This document shows, piece by piece, positions 15,119 through 24,045 of a stretch of DNA of 64,000 nt (within the stretch, counting starts at the first letter, position 1; each line of letters starts with the position of its first letter). Location of the stretch: positions 620,001 through 684,000 of the forward strand of contig NZ_CP109171.1 of assembly GCF_036246005.1 (NCBI RefSeq), written 5' to 3'. This stretch comes from Streptomyces sp. NBC_01723 (GTDB lineage Bacteria > Actinomycetota > Actinomycetes > Streptomycetales > Streptomycetaceae). Below the pieces are notes generated by a model, which made no database searches, was not told where the DNA came from, and saw nothing but the letters and a program-made list of their open reading frames with translations. The translations under genes and the position numbers were made by a program.

Positions 15119-15979
15119 GTGAGATCTGGTGAAGACACGGCCGGCACCCCGCGCCTGCGCGGTCATCGGCTGTCGGCGACGAATGTGACCGTCGCGTACG
15201 ACGGCGTCGATGTCGTGCACGACGCGGAGGTCACCCTCCGGCCCGGCGAAGTGACCGTTCTGGTGGGCCCGAACGGCAGCGGGAAGTCGACGCTGCTGCG
15301 CACCGTCGCCCGCCTGCAGCGGGCCCGGAGCGCGACGATCGGCATCGACGGCGACACCGACGGCCTGGCGCTGACGCCCCGGGAGTTCTCGCGCTACGTC
15401 GCCCTGCTGACGCAGGGCCGTCCGACACCGGGCGGGCTGACCGTGCGGGACGTCGTCGAGTTCGGCCGCTATCCGTACCGGGGCCGCTGGGGGCGGCCCG
15501 ACCCGGACGGCCCGGCCGCCATCGACCGGGCGCTCGCGCTCACCGGCGTCGACGGCTTCGCCGACCGCGGCGCCGACCACCTCTCCGGCGGCCAGTTGCA
15601 GCGGGTGTGGCTCGCGAGCTGCCTGGCACAGGAGACCGGCGTGCTGCTGCTGGACGAACCCACCACCTATCTCGACCTCCGCTACCAGGTCGAACTACTC
15701 GACCTCATCCGCGATCTGGCCGACGTCCACGGGATCGCCGTCGGCGTCGTGCTGCACGACCTCGACCAGGCGGCGGCCGTCGCCGACCGGATCACGCTCC
15801 TCGAAGCGGGCCGGATCGTCGCCGACGGCCCGCCCGAGGACGTACTGACGCCGGAACGGCTGAGTGCCGTCTACGGCATCCGGATCGACGTCGACACCGA
15901 CCCCCTCACCGGCCGGCTGCGCACCCGCCCGATCGGCCGCCACCACATACGAACCGAAAGGCTCGGCACCACCTCATGA
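15119..15979 (+). CDS. Siderophore ABC transporter ATP-binding protein (FepC type)
   Basis: 286-residue ATPase of a ferric-siderophore importer. Walker A is VGPNGSGKST (about 49-58), the signature HLSGGQLQRVWLA, Walker B VLLLDEPTTYLDL and the switch histidine follows in VVLHDLDQAA, all in FepC/FecE style. The start is GTG 15119; no ribosome site is visible and TAACCT stands seven bases upstream, pointing to leaderless translation. The iron box ends five bases before the start. First gene of a three-gene operon; the stop overlaps the next ATG (ATGA). It would pair with the fused permease encoded two genes later. The layout resembles the cdt-type ferric-siderophore uptake operons of Streptomyces, but the cargo cannot be assigned. 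Confidence 0.94.
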   Translation: MRSGEDTAGTPRLRGHRLSATNVTVAYDGVDVVHDAEVTLRPGEVTVLVGPNGSGKSTLLRTVARLQRARSATIGIDGDTDGLALTPREFSRYVALLTQGRPTPGGLTVRDVVEFGRYPYRGRWGRPDPDGPAAIDRALALTGVDGFADRGADHLSGGQLQRVWLASCLAQETGVLLLDEPTTYLDLRYQVELLDLIRDLADVHGIAVGVVLHDLDQAAAVADRITLLEAGRIVADGPPEDVLTPERLSAVYGIRIDVDTDPLTGRLRTRPIGRHHIRTERLGTTS

Positions 15980-16959
15980 GACGCCTCCTGCTCACCGCGG
16001 CCGCCACCACCGCCGCGGCGCTCACCCTCGCCGCCTGCGGCACCACCGAACCCGCCGCCGACACGTCCGAGAAGAAGGCCTCCGAGGCCATCACGCTCAA
16101 GGACGGCAAGGGCACCGAGGTGAAGCTCGACGGCCCGGCCACCAAGGTCGTCGCCACCGAGTGGAACGTCGTCGAGAGCCTGGTCTCCCTGGGCGTGGAC
16201 CCGGTCGGCGTCGCGGACGTCAAGGGCTACAAGACCTGGGACAGCGCCGTGCCGCTGAAGAACGAGCCCAAGGACATCGGCACCCGCGGCGAGCCGAGCA
16301 TGGACACCGTCGCCTCCCTCGCCCCCGACCTCATCGTGGCCACCACGGACCTCACCCCGGCCGCCGTGAAGCAGCTGCGCGAGGTCGCCCCGGTCATCGA
16401 GGTCACCTCCGCCGACGGCACCGGCCAGATCGACCAGATGCTGGAGAACGTCGACCTCATCGCGAAGGCCACCGGCAGGACGGAGCAGGCGAAGACGCTG
16501 CGCACCGGCTTCGAGGCCAAGGTCGCCGAGGGCAAGAAGGCCCTGGCCGACGCAGGGTTCGCCGGCAAGGACTACGCCTTCGCGGACGGCTACGTCGCCT
16601 CCAACCAGGTCTCGATCCGCCCCTACACCGCGACCTCCCTCATCGGTGAGGTCAACGAGGCGATCGGTCTGAAGAACGCCTGGACGGTGAAGGGCGACCC
16701 CGCCTACGGTCTCGGCGCCACCGACGTCGAGGGCCTCACCAAGCTGCCCGAGGACACGCAGTTCGCCTACATCGGCAACGAGGACGACCCGTCCGCCACC
16801 CCGTTCACCGGTGAGCTGGCCAAGAACTCGGTGTGGAAGTCCCTGCCGTTCGTGAAGTCCGGCGACGTGCACCGGCTGGACGACGGCATCTGGATGTTCG
16901 GTGGTCCCGGGTCGATGGAGGCGTACGTCGACGCCGTCGTCGGCGCGCTGACGAAGTAG
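15976..16959 (+). CDS. Iron-siderophore-binding lipoprotein
   Basis: 327-residue substrate-binding lipoprotein of the FepB/FhuD class. The lipobox is LAAC (cysteine near residue 21) after MRRLLLTAAATTAAALT. Two lobes joined by a long helix are typical of this class: KVVATEWNVVESLVSLGVDPVGVAD in the first, and AYIGNEDDPSATPFT and VHRLDDGIWMFGGPGSMEAY in the second. It is anchored to the outer membrane face and delivers ferric siderophore to the fused permease. The ATG at 15976 overlaps the upstream stop by four bases, so translation is coupled. The siderophore is unknown; hydroxamates such as ferrioxamine are the common choice in Streptomyces. Confidence 0.94.
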   Translation: MRRLLLTAAATTAAALTLAACGTTEPAADTSEKKASEAITLKDGKGTEVKLDGPATKVVATEWNVVESLVSLGVDPVGVADVKGYKTWDSAVPLKNEPKDIGTRGEPSMDTVASLAPDLIVATTDLTPAAVKQLREVAPVIEVTSADGTGQIDQMLENVDLIAKATGRTEQAKTLRTGFEAKVAEGKKALADAGFAGKDYAFADGYVASNQVSIRPYTATSLIGEVNEAIGLKNAWTVKGDPAYGLGATDVEGLTKLPEDTQFAYIGNEDDPSATPFTGELAKNSVWKSLPFVKSGDVHRLDDGIWMFGGPGSMEAYVDAVVGALTK

Positions 16960-16966
16960 CGAGGCC

Positions 16967-19036
16967 ATGGCCGTCACCGCAACCGAACCCGCGACCCGTG
17001 CGTCGACGGTCCCCACGTACCGGTCGGGCGCGGCCGCGGTGACGGCCGGGATCGTCCTGCTGGTCGCCGTCCTCGCCGTCGTCGACATCACCCAGGGCAC
17101 CGCCGCCGTCGGACCGTCCGAGGTCTTCAAGGCCCTCACCGGACAGGCCGACCCGGACGACGCGTCGGTCGTCGTCGCCTCGCGGCTGCCCCGGATGGCC
17201 GCCGGCCTGCTGGTCGGCGTCGTCCTCGGGATGGCCGGCGCCGTGCTCCAGTCGGTCAGCCGCAACGTGCTGGCCTCCCCCGACACCCTGGCCGTGAACG
17301 CGGGCGCGTACCTGGCCCTCGGGGTGGCCGGCGCCACCGGCGTCTCGCTGCCGATGATCGCCTCCTCCGGCGTCGCCTTCGTGGGCGGGCTGGCGGCGGC
17401 GGCCGTCGTGCTCGGACTCTCCGGCCTCGGCACCGGCACCGTCCGTCTGGTGCTGGCCGGTACCGCGCTCATGCTGGGCCTGCACTCCATGACCGAGGGA
17501 CTGCTCCTGCTCTTCCCCGAGCAGACCGAGGGCCTCTACGCGTGGAACCAGGGCAGCATCTCCCAGAACGGCTTCGACGGCGTCCTCCAGATGCTGCCGA
17601 TCGCGCTGGCCGGGCTGGTGGGCCTGATGCTGACGGCCCGTCGGGTGGACGCGCTGGCGCTCGGCGACGACGCGGCACGCGGGGTCGGCGTGCCGGTCCG
17701 GGCGACCCGGGCCACCGTCGTCGTACTGGCGGCGCTGCTGTCCGCGGCGGCCGTCACGCTCGCCGGGCCGATCGGCTTCGTCGGCCTGTGCGCACCCGCC
17801 CTGGTCCGCCCGCTGGCCCGCCGCTTCCGCGGCTTCGCCCGCTCCCGTACGTCGATGCCGGCGGCCGGGCTCACCGGCGCGGCCCTGGTGCTCGGTTCGG
17901 ACGTGCTGCTGCGCACCCTGGTGCCGGAGAACCGCGCGGTGGGCGTGCCCACGGGCGTGGTCACCAGCCTCGTCGGGGCCGTGTTCCTCGTCGTCATGGC
18001 GATGCGGCTGCGGGACACCGCCGGGGCCGGCGCCCCGGACCGGCTGCGCATCCCGAGCCGGGCGGTGTTCCTGGCCACGGTCGCCGTCCTGGTGGCCGTG
18101 TCGGTGGGCCTCGTCATCGCCTCGGTACTGATCGGCGACAGCAAGCTGCTCCTCGGTGACGTCGTCAACTGGGCGCAGGGCAGGGCCGGCCGGACCGTCT
18201 CCTTCGTGCTGGACACCCGGGTGCCCCGGGTGCTCGCGGCGCTCGGCGCGGGTGCGGCGCTCGCCCTGGCCGGCACGCTCGTGCAGGCCGTGACGCGCAA
18301 CCCGCTCGCGGAGCCGAACGTCCTCGGTGTCACCGGCGGTGGCGCGCTGGGCGCGGTGATCCTGGTGACCACCGTGCCGGCCGCCGGGACGTGGGGCGTC
18401 GCCGCCGCCGCGTTCGCCGGGTCCGCCGTCACCGCGGTCCTCGTCTTCGGGCTGGCCGCCCGGGGCGGCTACCGGCAGAACCGGCTGGTCCTCGTCGGCA
18501 TCGGCGTGGCCTCCGGGACGGCGGCCCTGATCAGCCTGCTGATCGTGCTCACCGACCCGTTCAACGCGAACAAGGCCCTGACCTGGCTGTCGGGTTCGAC
18601 CTACGGGCGGACCATGCCGGACGTCGTGCCGGTCGCGCTGGCGCTGGCCGTCGGCATCGGCGTGGCGGTCGCGCGGCGCACCGAGCTCGACCTGATCTCG
18701 CTGGACGAGGACACGCCGCGACTGCTGGGCCTGCGGCTGGCGCCGGGGCGGCTCGGGTTCCTGGTGGTGAGCGTCGTACTCAGTTCGAGCGCCGTGGCCT
18801 GTGCGGGCACCATCGGGTTCGTCGGGCTGGTCGCCCCGCACGCGGCACGGGCCCTGGTGGGCCGGCGGCACGTCCGGGTCGTGCCGGTCTCGATCCTCCT
18901 GGGCGCCGTCCTGGTCTGCGCGGCCGACCTGATCGGCCGCACGGTGATCGCCCCGGCCCAGCTCGGCGCGGGACTCATGACGGCCGTGATCGGGACGCCG
19001 TACTTCCTGTACCTGCTGGTGCGCGGCCGCCGGTAG
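16967..19036 (+). CDS. Fused FecCD-type iron-siderophore permease
   Basis: 689-residue membrane protein formed by two FecCD permease domains in tandem (about 30-345 and 355-689), so one chain makes the entire channel, as in FhuB. Each half has the family motifs: SRLPRMAAGLLVGVVLG and AVSRNVLASPDTLAV-like in the first (VLQSVSRNVLASPDTLAVN), and DTRVPRVLAALGAGAALALA with VTRNPLAEPNVLGVTGG in the second. Both halves carry the GFVGL(C/V)AP coupling region. It starts seven bases after the lipoprotein stop and is the last gene of the iron-box operon. Such fused permeases are known in Streptomyces hydroxamate uptake clusters; ferrioxamine-type cargo is a guess. Confidence 0.94.
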   Translation: MAVTATEPATRASTVPTYRSGAAAVTAGIVLLVAVLAVVDITQGTAAVGPSEVFKALTGQADPDDASVVVASRLPRMAAGLLVGVVLGMAGAVLQSVSRNVLASPDTLAVNAGAYLALGVAGATGVSLPMIASSGVAFVGGLAAAAVVLGLSGLGTGTVRLVLAGTALMLGLHSMTEGLLLLFPEQTEGLYAWNQGSISQNGFDGVLQMLPIALAGLVGLMLTARRVDALALGDDAARGVGVPVRATRATVVVLAALLSAAAVTLAGPIGFVGLCAPALVRPLARRFRGFARSRTSMPAAGLTGAALVLGSDVLLRTLVPENRAVGVPTGVVTSLVGAVFLVVMAMRLRDTAGAGAPDRLRIPSRAVFLATVAVLVAVSVGLVIASVLIGDSKLLLGDVVNWAQGRAGRTVSFVLDTRVPRVLAALGAGAALALAGTLVQAVTRNPLAEPNVLGVTGGGALGAVILVTTVPAAGTWGVAAAAFAGSAVTAVLVFGLAARGGYRQNRLVLVGIGVASGTAALISLLIVLTDPFNANKALTWLSGSTYGRTMPDVVPVALALAVGIGVAVARRTELDLISLDEDTPRLLGLRLAPGRLGFLVVSVVLSSSAVACAGTIGFVGLVAPHAARALVGRRHVRVVPVSILLGAVLVCAADLIGRTVIAPAQLGAGLMTAVIGTPYFLYLLVRGRR

Positions 19037-19260
19037 CGGGCGGCCTGGTCCGGCGGGGCACGGATCCCGCCGGACCGGCACCTTGCCGGGCGCGGCTTGT
19101 TAGACGCGGCGTCAAGTTACTGAACCGTAATGAGCATGGTGCTACCGCCGGTAACTCCTGTCCGGGTACGGTCCCGTCACCCCACAGGAGCAGCGCGGCC
19201 ACGGTCCTCCCCCAACGGACCGCGGACGACCGGTTCCGGCCCTTCCCCAGGAGGTTCGCC
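19037..19260. promoter_or_regulatory. Non-coding gap with small dyads before the lipase
   Basis: No gene is seen in these 224 bases. They contain an 11-bp dyad GACGCGGCGTC (19103-19113) and, four bases on, TTAC-N6-GTAA (19117-19130), in an AT-richer patch typical of a promoter. Either could be an operator for the following secreted lipase; no regulator gene is nearby. Confidence 0.35.
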
Positions 19261-20607
19261 ATGCCCGCACGTCCCCGCATGCTCGCCGCGGCGATCACCG
19301 CCGCGCTCGCCCTCGGCGCCCAGGCGGTGCCCGCCGCCGCGGCAGGCACCGCCGGCGACACGGCCACCGGACCCGCCTCGGAAGTGTCCCGGGGCGTGGA
19401 GATACCCCCCTTCTACACGCCGCCGGCCGGACTCCCGGCCGCCGACGGCACCCTGATCCGCAGTGAGCACCTGCCGCTCGCCCTGAGCCTGCCCGGCCTC
19501 GACGGCCCCCTCCCGGGGCGGGCGACCCGCCTGATGTACAAGTCCACCGACGCGAACGGCGAGGCGGTCGCCGTCACCGGCGCCTACATCGAACCCGCCG
19601 CGAAGTGGCGCGGCGACGGACCGCGGCCCCTGGTCGCCGTCGCCCCCGGCACCATGGGACAGGGCGACCAGTGCGCCGCCTCCATGGCCCTGGAGAACCC
19701 GCTGCGCCTCGGCGACGGAACGGTCTCCGTGGGATACGAGAACCTGTCGGTCTACCGGCTGCTGCTGCGCGGCGTCGCCGTCGTCGTCACCGACTACGTC
19801 GGCCTGGGCACCACCGACCGGCTGCACACCTACGTCAACCGCGTCGACGGAGCCCACGCCGTACTGGACGCCGTACGCGCCGCGCGCTCGCTCGACTCGG
19901 CCTCGGTCACCGCCGACTCCCGGGTCGGCCTGTTCGGGTACAGCCAGGGCGGCGGCGCCACGGCGGCCGCGGCCGAACTCCAGCCGGGCTACGCCCCGGA
20001 CGTGCCGCTGGCGGGCACCTACGCGGGCGCGCCGCCCGCGGACCTGACCGAGGTGACCGAGGCGATCGACGGCGGCGACCTGGCCGGCGCGCTGGGCTGG
20101 TCGCTCAACGGCTTCCTGCAGACGGAGCCCGCCCTGCGTCCCATCGCCGACCGGTACATCAACGCCGAGGGCCGGGAGGCGCTCAAGGACCTGTCGACCA
20201 TGTGCGTCGGCGACGCCCTCTTCAAGTACGGCGGCGCGAGCAGCGAGGACTGGACGACGACCGGTCAGTCCATCAGCGACGTCATCCGCGCCGAGCCCGT
20301 ACTGCGGGACTTCCTCGCCGAGCAGCGCATAGGCTCGCTCAAGCCCGGCAGCCCGGTCCGCGTGGCGACCGGCGTCAGCGACGACCTGGTCCCGCACGGC
20401 CAGTCCCGTCAACTCGCCGTCGACTGGTGCCGCAAGGGCGCCACGGTCACCTACGCCCCCGTCCTGCTGCCGGGCGTCGGAAGCGGCCTGCTCAACCACT
20501 TCGCCCCGCTCCTCACCGACCAGGGCAGCGCCATCTCCTGGCTGACCGACCGGCTCTCCGGGGAGCCGGCGCGCTCCAACTGCGGCAGCATGCCCCTGCA
20601 GCCCTGA
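19261..20607 (+). CDS. Secreted lipase/esterase (LIP family alpha/beta hydrolase)
   Basis: 448-residue exported hydrolase of the fungal/actinobacterial secretory-lipase (LIP) family. The signal peptide ends near PAAAAG (about residue 29). The nucleophile elbow is GLFGYSQGGGATAAAAE (serine near residue 225); the likely acid is in GVSDDLVPHGQ and the histidine in GLLNHFAP near the C-terminus. The start at ATG 19261 has AGGAGG seven bases upstream. It would hydrolyse acylglycerols or other esters outside the cell. It stands alone: 224 bases from the iron operon, and convergent to a DMT transporter gene. Confidence 0.9.
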   Translation: MPARPRMLAAAITAALALGAQAVPAAAAGTAGDTATGPASEVSRGVEIPPFYTPPAGLPAADGTLIRSEHLPLALSLPGLDGPLPGRATRLMYKSTDANGEAVAVTGAYIEPAAKWRGDGPRPLVAVAPGTMGQGDQCAASMALENPLRLGDGTVSVGYENLSVYRLLLRGVAVVVTDYVGLGTTDRLHTYVNRVDGAHAVLDAVRAARSLDSASVTADSRVGLFGYSQGGGATAAAAELQPGYAPDVPLAGTYAGAPPADLTEVTEAIDGGDLAGALGWSLNGFLQTEPALRPIADRYINAEGREALKDLSTMCVGDALFKYGGASSEDWTTTGQSISDVIRAEPVLRDFLAEQRIGSLKPGSPVRVATGVSDDLVPHGQSRQLAVDWCRKGATVTYAPVLLPGVGSGLLNHFAPLLTDQGSAISWLTDRLSGEPARSNCGSMPLQP

Positions 20608-20656
20608 GCCACCGGGCCCACCCGCGGGCGGGCAGCCTCTCCGGCGCCGAGGGCTT

Positions 20657-21622
20657 CTACAGCTTCTCCGCCAAGCGGGACTCGAAGGACCTCTGCCGCG
20701 CCGTCCGGGCCTCACCCGGGCGGGCGGACGAGGGACCGCCCCGGCGGGCGAAGGAGAGCGACACGCCCGATCCCACGGCGACCCCCGCGCAGACCAGGGC
20801 GCTGCCCACGGCCTGCGCGGCGCCGTAGGAACCGGTGCCGACCAGGGGCGCGGTGCAGGCCGCGGCGACCGGGATCAGGCCGGAGAACAGGGTGGCGCGC
20901 TCCGCCCCGATCCGCTGCATGCCCATGTACCAGCAGACGAAGCCGACGACGGTGACCACCGCCGCCTGCCACAGCAGCGCGCCCGCCTCCACCGCGTCCG
21001 GCGGCCGCAACCAGCCGGCGCCGTCGGCCAGGACGCCCGCCACCGCCGACTGCAGCGCCGCGATGCCGCACACCGTGGTGGACAGCAGCCGCGGGCCCAG
21101 CGGCCGCAGGACGGGCACGGCCAGGACCGCGAAGCCGACCTCGCCCAGCAGCGCGCACACGGAGAACGCGATGCCCGCGCCGTCGGTGCGCCCCCAGCCC
21201 TGGACCGTGAAGGCGCCCGCGGCCACCAGCGACGCCCCGTAGAGCACGACCCGTTGCGGCCGGCGCCCGTCGAGGAGGGGCACGAGGACGGCGACCACGA
21301 CCGGCGCGCAGCCCACGAAGACCCCGGGGACGGCCGGTTCCGCGGTGCGTTCCGCCGCGAGGACGGCCAGGTTGAAGCCGACCATGCCGACGGCGGCCAG
21401 CAGGGCCAGGCGCAGCCACGGGCCGGGGCCCAGCGCGCGCAGCCGGGCCGTGGCGCCGGGCCCGGCGAGGGGGACGAGCAGCAGGAAGGCCAGCCCGTAG
21501 CGCAGGAACTGTCCCCCGGCGTAGGGGTAGTCGCCGAGGAGGCTGTTGGCGGTGAAGGATCCTCCGACGAGGACGCAGGCGAGGGCGGCGAGCAGGGAGC
21601 CGCGTGCGGTGGTGGCGTTCAT
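20657..21622 (-). CDS. EamA/DMT family transporter
   Basis: 321-residue membrane protein with ten predicted helices in two EamA repeats (about 10-140 and 155-290), the form of drug/metabolite exporters such as RhaT or YdcZ relatives. The first helix is GSLLAALACVLVGGSFTANSL and the C-terminal tail is long, polar and Arg/Ser-rich (about 30 residues). I use ATG 21620-21622; an in-frame ATG at 21709 would add 29 residues with no hydrophobic character, and neither start has a strong ribosome site. Substrate unknown; metabolite or amino-acid export is typical. It is divergent from the lipoprotein gene at 21836. Confidence 0.88.
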   Translation of the reverse strand: MNATTARGSLLAALACVLVGGSFTANSLLGDYPYAGGQFLRYGLAFLLLVPLAGPGATARLRALGPGPWLRLALLAAVGMVGFNLAVLAAERTAEPAVPGVFVGCAPVVVAVLVPLLDGRRPQRVVLYGASLVAAGAFTVQGWGRTDGAGIAFSVCALLGEVGFAVLAVPVLRPLGPRLLSTTVCGIAALQSAVAGVLADGAGWLRPPDAVEAGALLWQAAVVTVVGFVCWYMGMQRIGAERATLFSGLIPVAAACTAPLVGTGSYGAAQAVGSALVCAGVAVGSGVSLSFARRGGPSSARPGEARTARQRSFESRLAEKL

Positions 21623-21835
21623 GGCACCGACGTTAGGAAGCCGGCCGGTCTCGCACGGGGTCCACTTCCGGGGCCGTATGGGGGACCAATCGGCGACCGT
21701 GGCGGTCACACGGGTGTCACCGGTCCCTCACCGGGTGCGGGGCGCGGGAATCGGGGTATTCGGAACGTCCGGCACCAACAGGCCGGTAGGGCACGTGACT
21801 TGACGGTTTCGAACAGACACGGGAAGGAACTGCCA

Positions 21836-22582
21836 GTGCGCACCCGCAATGTGACAACCGCCGTGGCGACCGCGAGCGCCTCCCTCGCACTCCTGGCCGG
21901 TTGCGGCGGCTCCGGTGACGGGGGGAGCAAGCCCTTCGACGGGCAGAGCGCCGACTCGGTCGCGGCGAAGGCCGTCGAGGCCACCCGGGAGGCGAAGTCC
22001 ATGCACGTGAAGGGGGACACCCGCCAGGAGGGCGGCTCCACGGTCACCATCGACGTCTCGGTCGACCGGGCGAAGAACTGCCAGGGCACCATCGGCGCCG
22101 GCGACACCGAGGCCGAGGTCCGCTACACCGGCTCGACCCTGTACCTGCGCGGCGACCGCCGGTACTGGGAGAACGCCCTGAAGCAACAGCCCGACGAGGC
22201 GCGGGAGATGGTGCCCAGGCTGTCGGACAAGTGGGTGCGGATGCCGGGCAACGACGCCACGACCGCCGGGGTCTGCGACAAGCAGGGCTTCGTCGCGGCG
22301 ATGGACCAGGACAAGTCCCAGCGCCAGGGCATGAAGCGCGGGGAGACCTCCGAGGTGGACGGCAAGGAGGCGCTCAAGCTCACCAAGGAGGGCGACGGCG
22401 GCGAGACGCTCGCGATGTACGTGGCCACGGAGGGCGAGCCCTACATCCTCAGGACCACCACGGAGGGCGGCGAGAACCCGGGCAGCGTCACCTTCAGCGA
22501 CTACGGCGAGCCGGTGGACCCCGAACAGCCGCCGGCCGGCGAGACGGTGGACCTGAAGGGGCTCGGCGCGCGGAGCTCCTGA
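21836..22582 (+). CDS. Secreted lipoprotein, LppX/LprG-like fold possible
   Basis: 248-residue lipoprotein. It starts at GTG 21836 with GGAAGGA upstream, and the signal peptide VRTRNVTTAVATASASLALLAGC has a clear lipobox (LLAGC, cysteine near residue 23). After a GGSGDGG linker come segments of alternating beta-strand character (AKSMHVKGDTRQEGGSTVTIDVSV, TEAEVRYTGSTLYLRGDRRYWE, GEPYILRTTTEGGENPGSVTFS) typical of the large antiparallel sheet in actinobacterial lipoproteins that carry lipids or serve as antisigma-linked sensors. I do not recognise a specific function. It is monocistronic and convergent with the next gene. Confidence 0.82.
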   Translation: MRTRNVTTAVATASASLALLAGCGGSGDGGSKPFDGQSADSVAAKAVEATREAKSMHVKGDTRQEGGSTVTIDVSVDRAKNCQGTIGAGDTEAEVRYTGSTLYLRGDRRYWENALKQQPDEAREMVPRLSDKWVRMPGNDATTAGVCDKQGFVAAMDQDKSQRQGMKRGETSEVDGKEALKLTKEGDGGETLAMYVATEGEPYILRTTTEGGENPGSVTFSDYGEPVDPEQPPAGETVDLKGLGARSS

Positions 22583-22598
22583 CGCCGCCCATGACCTT

Positions 22599-23087
22599 CT
22601 ACGTGCCGCTCGCCGGCTCCTCTCCCGACCGGTCCGAGGCCGGCCACACATAGGGAAGGTCGTCCGGTACGCCGGGAAACAGCCCGCCGTAGGCTTCGGG
22701 GTCCTTGCGCAGCAGCGCGGACCTGTGGCTGCGGTGGAAGGCCTCGTCACCGAGCCACGGCGGCAGCTCCCCCGCGCGGCCCAGGGCGGTCTGGTCCCGT
22801 ACGGGCTCGTGACGGCGGCGGGCGGCCAGGCCGGCGACGAGCGAGGCGGCGCAGCTGTCCTGGTGGCCCTGGTCGCGCCAGACCCGGCAGACCTCGAGGC
22901 CGTACCGCACCAGTGCCTCCTCGTAGCCGGCCCACATGCGCACCGCCGGGTGCCGGCGCCAGCCGTAGCCGGGCACGGTCAGGCCGCGCAGCACCTGGAG
23001 CGCCTCGACCCGCTGCTTGCCCAGCCGGCGGCGGTCCAGCGTGAGCGCCGACTCCCGGAACCCGGGGAGGGGGAGAAACGTCTGCAT
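22599..23087 (-). CDS. MSMEG_6728-family protein (pyrimidine-dimer glycosylase-like)
   Basis: 162-residue cytoplasmic protein starting MQTFLPLPGFRESALTLDRR and containing LGKQRVEALQVLRGL, then HPAVRMWAGYEEALVRYG, the signature of the MSMEG_6728 family that I recall being assigned to the T4 endonuclease V-like Pyr_excise group. If right, it might act on damaged DNA, but activity has not been inferred from visible catalytic residues. The start is ATG 23085-23087 with GAGAGGA upstream on its strand. It lies next to a lipoprotein gene and after the SDR gene, with no clear operon partner. Family membership is moderately sure; DNA repair function is tentative. Confidence 0.75.
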   Translation of the reverse strand: MQTFLPLPGFRESALTLDRRRLGKQRVEALQVLRGLTVPGYGWRRHPAVRMWAGYEEALVRYGLEVCRVWRDQGHQDSCAASLVAGLAARRRHEPVRDQTALGRAGELPPWLGDEAFHRSHRSALLRKDPEAYGGLFPGVPDDLPYVWPASDRSGEEPASGT

Positions 23088-23129
23088 GCCGTCCTCTCAG
23101 CAGCGGAACCGGTGCCCGGGCCCGGTGGC

Positions 23130-24011
23130 CTACGCACCCGGCTCGGGCCCGTCCCGGTCGGCCAGTCCGCCCGCGCCGAGCGGGCCGGTGGCGCGCATCG
23201 ATCCGTCGGCCTCCAGCCGCGGCAGCTCGTGGCGGGAGAGCCGCAGGACCACGGGCGGCAGCGTGATGCGTCCCAGTTGGGCCAGGCGCAGCCAGCCGGG
23301 GACGTAGACGGCGGTACGGCGGCGCTCCATGGCGCGGACCAGCCGGGCGGCGACGTCGTCCGCCGGGAAGGTGCGGCGGGCCGGCGGCGGCATGTGCCCG
23401 CGCAGCTCGCGCAGGACCGGGTACCGGTCGGCGTCGCGGATCATGTCGGTGTCGATCCAGTTGAGGTAGGCGATGCCCACGGCGACGCCGTGGTGGGCCA
23501 CCTCGGCGCGCAGCGAGTGGTTGAAGGCCTCGACGCCCGCCTTGGAGGCGCAGTAGGCGCTCATCATGGGGGCGGCGCCGAGCGAGGCCAGCGAGGCGAT
23601 CTGGAGGTGGTAGCCGGCGGTGCGCAGCAGGTCCGGCAGGAAGGCCCGGGCCGTGTGGGCGCTGCCGGTGAGGTTGACGTCGACGACGCGGCGCCACAGC
23701 GCCGGGTCCGACGTGACGAACGGCCCGCCCTCCGCGATGCCCGCGTTGGCCACCACGACCGAGGGCGGTCCCAGGCCCCGGCGTACCGCAGCGGCCGCCT
23801 CCGCCAGTGCGGCGGGGTCGGTGACGTCGGCCTCGACGGCGAGCGCCGGGGTGGGCAGGTCGGCCGCGAGGGCTTGCAGGCGGGACTTCTCCCGGCCGAG
23901 CAGGGCGAGCCGGGCGCCGCGCCGGGCGCAGGCGCGGGCCAGGGCGGCGCCGAGTCCTCGGGCGGCGCCCGTCACCACGACGGTGCGGTTCTGCAGGGGG
24001 CTGTCTGTCAC
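23130..24011 (-). CDS. Short-chain dehydrogenase/reductase
   Basis: 293-residue Rossmann-fold oxidoreductase. The cofactor loop TGAARGLGAALARA is near the N-terminus, NAGIAEGG follows strand 4, and the catalytic YCASK (Tyr-Xaa3-Lys) comes with the upstream Ser in QIASLASLG. The C-terminal 100 residues are longer than classical SDRs and include a membrane-facing style segment (VYVPGWLRLAQLGRI), seen in SDRs acting on lipids. The start is GTG 24009-24011 with GAGGAAAGG nine bases upstream, 34 bases after the stop of the phytoene-desaturase-like gene. The three-gene operon suggests oxidation or reduction of a hydrophobic substrate, but none can be named. Confidence 0.9.
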   Translation of the reverse strand: MTDSPLQNRTVVVTGAARGLGAALARACARRGARLALLGREKSRLQALAADLPTPALAVEADVTDPAALAEAAAAVRRGLGPPSVVVANAGIAEGGPFVTSDPALWRRVVDVNLTGSAHTARAFLPDLLRTAGYHLQIASLASLGAAPMMSAYCASKAGVEAFNHSLRAEVAHHGVAVGIAYLNWIDTDMIRDADRYPVLRELRGHMPPPARRTFPADDVAARLVRAMERRRTAVYVPGWLRLAQLGRITLPPVVLRLSRHELPRLEADGSMRATGPLGAGGLADRDGPEPGA

Positions 24012-24045
24012 CGGTCGGGCCTTTCCTCGGGGGCTGCGCGGACGG

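Noticed and set aside
16805..19081. 758-codon minus-strand open frame opposite the fused permease
   Set aside because: Composed of Arg/Gly/His/Gln repeats, typical of an antisense frame.
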